Source of the DNA: Planctomycetaceae bacterium
GTDB lineage: Bacteria > Planctomycetota > Planctomycetia > Pirellulales > Pirellulaceae
Length of the DNA stretch: 9,112 nucleotides
Direction: 5' to 3'
NCBI GenBank assembly: GCA_024642765.1
Contig: JAHEAM010000132.1
Location: 1-9,112 of the forward strand
The position numbers and the translations under genes are program-made. Positions 5,610-9,112 of the stretch are shown piece by piece. How positions within the stretch are numbered: the stretch's first letter is position 1; each line of letters opens with the position of its first letter. The notes under the pieces were generated by a model that searched no databases, had not been told where the DNA came from, and saw only the letters and a list, made by a program, of their open reading frames with translations.

Positions 5610-7922
5610 CTACTTTTGATTTTCTGCCGCTAAAGAATGATGCTCAAGCGTGTCGAGGATTGACCCCAGCAGTCGCTGGACCTCGGTAGGTTCGTTTCCG
5701 CTGGAATTGTACCGTGAGTATTGGCGTTTGATGTCATCGATTTTCAACTGAATGCCACGCGAATTCACTGCCCTCCGAAACGACTCGGCTGCTGATTGTC
5801 GCCATCCGATTGGGGCTGCCGATTGACTTGCGAAATCCAACAAACGTGCTTGAGCCGTTGAGGTTCCAAGATGCCCCATCATTTCAATTGCGTTAGCCGT
5901 GTGCAAGGGATTGAATAACAATCCGATCAATTGGCTTTCGTAATTGAGTGGTTCATAAAATGCATAGGCTGCCGGAGTCGACAAGATCTTCTTCAACCAG
6001 TTGACCGAAAACTCTGCGTAACGTTGGGCAAGCTCATTCGACAAGGGCCATGGTTCAATCAACTTCATCATTCGCTCTGTCTGCAATTGAATCGAATTGG
6101 CGTCTTCAGTTAGCGGCATCACCAACATTTTGGCATCACGATTTGCTGCACGCTGCATTCGCGCATTGCCAACGCTGGAAACTAAAATCGCGATTGGGAC
6201 CCGCTTCGTCCGCCAATCCATACGCAGTTGTTGAGCCAACTCCAAACAATCAGGACCAAACAAAGTGTCCGAGATCATCACCATGCTGACATTCACGTCT
6301 TGGGTAGCCTCGCGAAACAGATCGTGACTGCTCGTGACGGCTCGACCATCAACTCCAGAACTGGCCAAGGCGACTGCAACATTTTGTGCGATTTCAATTC
6401 GGCTATGCCCAACCAAACATAACGGTCGCTCTCCATACCCCGCCAGGTAGGCTGCCGTCGCGATTGCATAGCTACTACCAAAGTAAGCGGATTGTGGATC
6501 AATTCGATCGATTGCACGCAACGCACAAAACTGCAAATGATGATCGCCTGACTGAAACGCTCGGACCAGGCCTGAGTCAACGGTTTGGTTTTTCAAGGCC
6601 TCTACCGCATCGGGAGCCTGCAACAACAAATCGCAACCGCCAGCCGCCGCCGCGATTTTGTCATCTTTGATAGCTCTAGCGATGATGGAATCCAACTGAA
6701 AGACATCAACGGTTGGAAAAACTAACGCGAACTCTTCCCAAGGCAATAATGCGGTCGGGCCAACAATACGTTTCTGGGCATCCAAATAGCTCACCAAGTA
6801 GATGCTGCGGTACTCTTGATTCTCAGGGTGAATCTCAAACAAATCCCGCGCACGATCCAACGCCAAAAGTCGGCTACGTGTATCGACCGCAACACGGCTG
6901 GACGTCAAACGATTCCCTGAACTCTCCCAATTCCAAACCGTGTAATAGGGAGTCACATCATTGATTCGAGCAAACTCAAACGCTGGACGTTTGCCGATTG
7001 AATAGTCGACGAAGTTCTTTTGAAGCATCTCCAACGCTTGGTCGCGATCTAGAATTTCGCCGTAGGTTTCCTGAAATCCAACGCCAATCGCATCGCGAAT
7101 CACTTCATTAGTTCGAGGATTTAGAAAGGCTCCCATGGCAGCCGCAAACGCATCGGGATGTTTTTCGCGAGCGAGTGCTGTCAGGGCTTCGTACTTAACC
7201 TGCGCCCGATCGCTTCGTGAGGCGGCCAACAGTGGCCCAATCGAAGCCATGCCGAATTCGCGCAACGCGATTCGAATCGGAATGAATTCTTCGCGACGTT
7301 CGTCATTCGCGAAAACTTCCAGCATGGCCGCAACTGCCGGAGCGCCCGTCTGCTCGAGGCGACGAAAGGCCTTTGTTCGTTCGTAAGCTTTTTCGGAACT
7401 AAGTTTGCTGATGATTGGTGCAAGTCGTTCAGGTCGCGTGCTTTCGCGTTCAACCGCCTCCATTGCTTTCATGGCCCAAGCCTGAGATTTTTCGCCCAGG
7501 GCATCTGCACCATGAACTCGCAAGAAAAAATCCGAGCCCATCGTCTCGCTCAACGCCAACATTTGTTCATCGTTCAGGCTGAGCGCTGCCAAACTTTCGA
7601 AATAGATTTTCGCAGCTGCGCTCTGATCAATCCCCAAAATCGTTGAAACGGCCTGAGCTAGTTCGATCGCCGATTGTGGATTACTACCAGCAACAGCTTC
7701 CAATACAAGCCGTTTGGATCGGTCCAGTCCAGGATCGATCACAATTTCTTGTCTTGAATTTTGGCTGGCGGACGTAGCGTTGGAATCTTGACGTTGGGAC
7801 GTTGTTGATTCGCTAGCCGCCGCATTATCGCCGAAGGGATTCTGCGCGTATGCCGATCCGGAAATCAGCAAAACGCCGAACACGAATCCGGCTATCCAAT
7901 TTGTTGGTTTAGTAAGAGACAT
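5610..7922 (-). CDS. Exported HEAT-like repeat protein with receiver-like insert
   Basis: From the ATG at 7922 this is a 770-residue protein. Residues 1-26 are a clear Sec signal peptide (Lys5, hydrophobic core IAGFVFGVLLIS, cleavage likely after SAYA before QNPF). A Ser/Asn/Gln-rich linker follows to ~57. Residues ~85-290 are amphipathic helix pairs, with HEAT-like character clearest at 166-265 (AFRRLEQTGAPAVAAMLEVF, ALREFGMASIGPLLAA). A further helical stretch lies near 425-475. Residues 499-606 alternate beta and alpha like a response-regulator receiver. The C-terminal ~160 residues are again helical. I do not recognise a named family. Exported HEAT proteins usually act as protein-interaction scaffolds; no catalytic motif is visible. 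A TTG at 7958 could extend the frame by 12 residues, but that adds no signal-like sequence. A weak GGAAG (7926-7930) precedes the chosen ATG. The gene lies 172 bases downstream of argH. Confidence 0.85.
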   Translation of the reverse strand: MSLTKPTNWIAGFVFGVLLISGSAYAQNPFGDNAAASESTTSQRQDSNATSASQNSRQEIVIDPGLDRSKRLVLEAVAGSNPQSAIELAQAVSTILGIDQSAAAKIYFESLAALSLNDEQMLALSETMGSDFFLRVHGADALGEKSQAWAMKAMEAVERESTRPERLAPIISKLSSEKAYERTKAFRRLEQTGAPAVAAMLEVFANDERREEFIPIRIALREFGMASIGPLLAASRSDRAQVKYEALTALAREKHPDAFAAAMGAFLNPRTNEVIRDAIGVGFQETYGEILDRDQALEMLQKNFVDYSIGKRPAFEFARINDVTPYYTVWNWESSGNRLTSSRVAVDTRSRLLALDRARDLFEIHPENQEYRSIYLVSYLDAQKRIVGPTALLPWEEFALVFPTVDVFQLDSIIARAIKDDKIAAAAGGCDLLLQAPDAVEALKNQTVDSGLVRAFQSGDHHLQFCALRAIDRIDPQSAYFGSSYAIATAAYLAGYGERPLCLVGHSRIEIAQNVAVALASSGVDGRAVTSSHDLFREATQDVNVSMVMISDTLFGPDCLELAQQLRMDWRTKRVPIAILVSSVGNARMQRAANRDAKMLVMPLTEDANSIQLQTERMMKLIEPWPLSNELAQRYAEFSVNWLKKILSTPAAYAFYEPLNYESQLIGLLFNPLHTANAIEMMGHLGTSTAQARLLDFASQSAAPIGWRQSAAESFRRAVNSRGIQLKIDDIKRQYSRYNSSGNEPTEVQRLLGSILDTLEHHSLAAENQK
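6105..6428 (-). other. Receiver-like (pseudo-REC) segment within the HEAT-like protein
   Basis: Residues 499-606 read as beta1 PLCLVGHS, a helix, GVDGRAVTS, a helix, beta3 VSMVMISDTLFG with Asp552, a helix LELAQQLR, beta4 VPIAILVSS, and beta5 AKMLVMPLTED. The order and the PIAILVSS/MPL spacing match receiver domains. The invariant Lys before the last Pro is Met602 here and beta1 lacks the acidic pair, so phosphorylation is unlikely. The fold is inferred from the pattern only. Confidence 0.5.
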
Positions 7923-8094
7923 AATCTTCCAAATCGTCGTGATTCCGTCGAAGCACAAGCTACTATTAAAAAGTGCGGATTGAACCGATTTTTTCGAAAA
8001 TCACAATCAACCGCCAACGAAGCAACATCCGCGTTGCGTCGATTTTCTCAATGGAATGCCCACCCAAGGCACTTGCCAATGTCAGTTCAAAGCG

Positions 8095-9112
8095 TCATCC
8101 ATCCAAACGCACCCGCCAACGCTTGATCTGTTCGTTGACTTGCGCAGGTGCCGTCGAGCCGAAACTGGTAAATGCCCGAATCGCCCCCGAAACTCCCAAT
8201 ACATCATAAACAGAGTTATCGATTTGTGGAGAGATCTTTTGAAACTCTGCCAACGGCAAATCCTTTAGTTTACGCCCGGATTCCGTGGCTTTGCGGACCA
8301 TTTCGCCGACAAAGTGATGGGCGGTCCGCTGCGGGACGTTCCTCTTGATCAAAAATTCCATGAGAGTCGTCGCGTCGAGGAAGCCCTCCTCCAGACGAGC
8401 CTCGATCGATGTCGCTTTAAGCCGCGAAAGCTGCACCATCGGAACGGCAAGTTCCAGACAACTTTCTACGGTTCGAAACGAATCGAACAACGGCAATTTG
8501 TCTTCTTGCAAGTCGCGGTTGTAGGCCAACGGCAGCCCTTTCGTTAGAACCAGCAAAGTTTGTAAGGCACCGATAACCCTTGCCGATTTACCACGTGTCA
8601 ACTCCAAGACGTCAGGATTGATCTTCTGCGGCATGATTGAGGAACCCGTACAAAACGCATGCGGCAAATCGATAAAGTCAAACTCCGTCGTCGACCACAA
8701 GATCCACTCTTCCGCCCAACCACTTAAATGAACCCCAATCAACGACAACGCAAACACAAATTCCAACACGAAATCTCGATCGCTTGATATGTCCAAGCTG
8801 TTTGCGGCAGTGCCTTCGAATCCCAACTCTGCGCTCGTTTGTTCGCGGTCAATGTTCAAAGTCGTTCCCGCCACAGCTGCACAACCAAGGCTGTTCCAGT
8901 TGACGCGTCGGCGACAATCCGCCAATCGACCTCGATCACGTTCGAACTTCTCACAGTATGCTAACCAGTAATGTGCTGCCAACACGGGTTGCGCGCGACG
9001 CATATGCGTGTAGGCTGGCAGCACAACACCTTGGTCCATTTCGCACCGCCCCACAAAGGCTCGCTGGAGATCGGCCAAGCACTGGTCGATTCGATCAATC
9101 GCATCGCGAACC
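8095..9112 (-). CDS. argH: Argininosuccinate lyase (5' partial)
   Basis: ArgH cleaves argininosuccinate to arginine and fumarate, the last step of arginine synthesis, in the cytoplasm. The frame is open across the right edge and 338 residues are visible of the usual ~460, so about 120 N-terminal residues lie outside the window. The visible TTG at 9078 is internal and not a start. Diagnostic segments are LPAYTHMRRAQPV (family PGYTHLQxAQP, with the catalytic-site His), LGCAAVAGTTLNIDRE (family LGAGALAGT), and the superfamily signature GSSIMPQKINPD (8611-8646), whose Ser lies on the mobile catalytic loop. LAYNRDLQEDK and the C-terminal helical domain also fit. It is co-directional with the HEAT-like gene downstream, but 172 bases apart. 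The Ala in PAYTH and Cys in LGCAA are departures from the common consensus but affect no known catalytic residue. Confidence 0.96.
   Translation of the reverse strand, partial: VRDAIDRIDQCLADLQRAFVGRCEMDQGVVLPAYTHMRRAQPVLAAHYWLAYCEKFERDRGRLADCRRRVNWNSLGCAAVAGTTLNIDREQTSAELGFEGTAANSLDISSDRDFVLEFVFALSLIGVHLSGWAEEWILWSTTEFDFIDLPHAFCTGSSIMPQKINPDVLELTRGKSARVIGALQTLLVLTKGLPLAYNRDLQEDKLPLFDSFRTVESCLELAVPMVQLSRLKATSIEARLEEGFLDATTLMEFLIKRNVPQRTAHHFVGEMVRKATESGRKLKDLPLAEFQKISPQIDNSVYDVLGVSGAIRAFTSFGSTAPAQVNEQIKRWRVRLDG

Noticed and set aside
7956..7958. TTG start for the HEAT-like protein
   Set aside because: It adds 12 residues before a well-formed signal peptide; the ATG at 7922 gives the expected n-, h- and c-regions.
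7987..8002. Hairpin GATTTT-TTCG-AAAATC downstream of argH as a terminator
   Set aside because: The 6-bp stem is almost all A/T and is not followed by a T-run in the argH direction, so it is too weak to call.

Overview
The window looks like chromosomal DNA of a planctomycete, probably of the Pirellulales type. This rests on an LEPR-XLL-like N-terminal motif in a large Gly/Asp-repeat protein, a Gly/Pro-rich EF-hand tail on a secreted-side protein, a long exported HEAT-like protein, moderate GC content, and mostly weak Shine-Dalgarno sequences. Genus and species cannot be read from the sequence.

Left part (1-3474, + strand): a compact three-gene transporter unit of the MacA/MacB type. It holds a periplasmic adaptor (5' end outside the window), an ABC ATPase whose ATG overlaps the adaptor stop by one base, and, after 44 bases, a MacB/FtsX-type permease. 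The adaptor is unusual: after the normal hairpin, lipoyl and barrel domains it carries a Gly/Pro-rich repeat, two canonical EF-hand loops and a second Gly-rich tail. No TolC-like outer-membrane gene is in view.

Middle (3509-5341, - strand, convergent with the permease): a 610-residue protein with an LEPR-XLL-like leader, 31 uninterrupted RTX-type Ca2+-binding nonapeptide units, and a C-terminal domain with an HEIGH zinc-protease motif. The repeat-then-protease order is the reverse of serralysins. It is the most interesting gene in the window.

Right part (5610-9112, - strand): a 770-residue exported protein with HEAT-like helical repeats and an embedded stretch resembling a degenerate response-regulator receiver fold. 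Upstream of it is the 3' three quarters of argH (argininosuccinate lyase), cut by the window edge. argH, the HEAT gene and the RTX gene are co-directional, but gaps of 172 and 268 bases argue against one tight operon.

I saw no RNA genes, mobile elements, CRISPR arrays or attachment sites. No intergenic stretch exceeds 300 bases. The 268-base stretch at 5342-5609 must hold the leader of the RTX gene; beyond a strong ribosome binding site I see nothing certain in it. The calcium theme shared by the adaptor and the RTX protein is suggestive, but a functional link is only inference.
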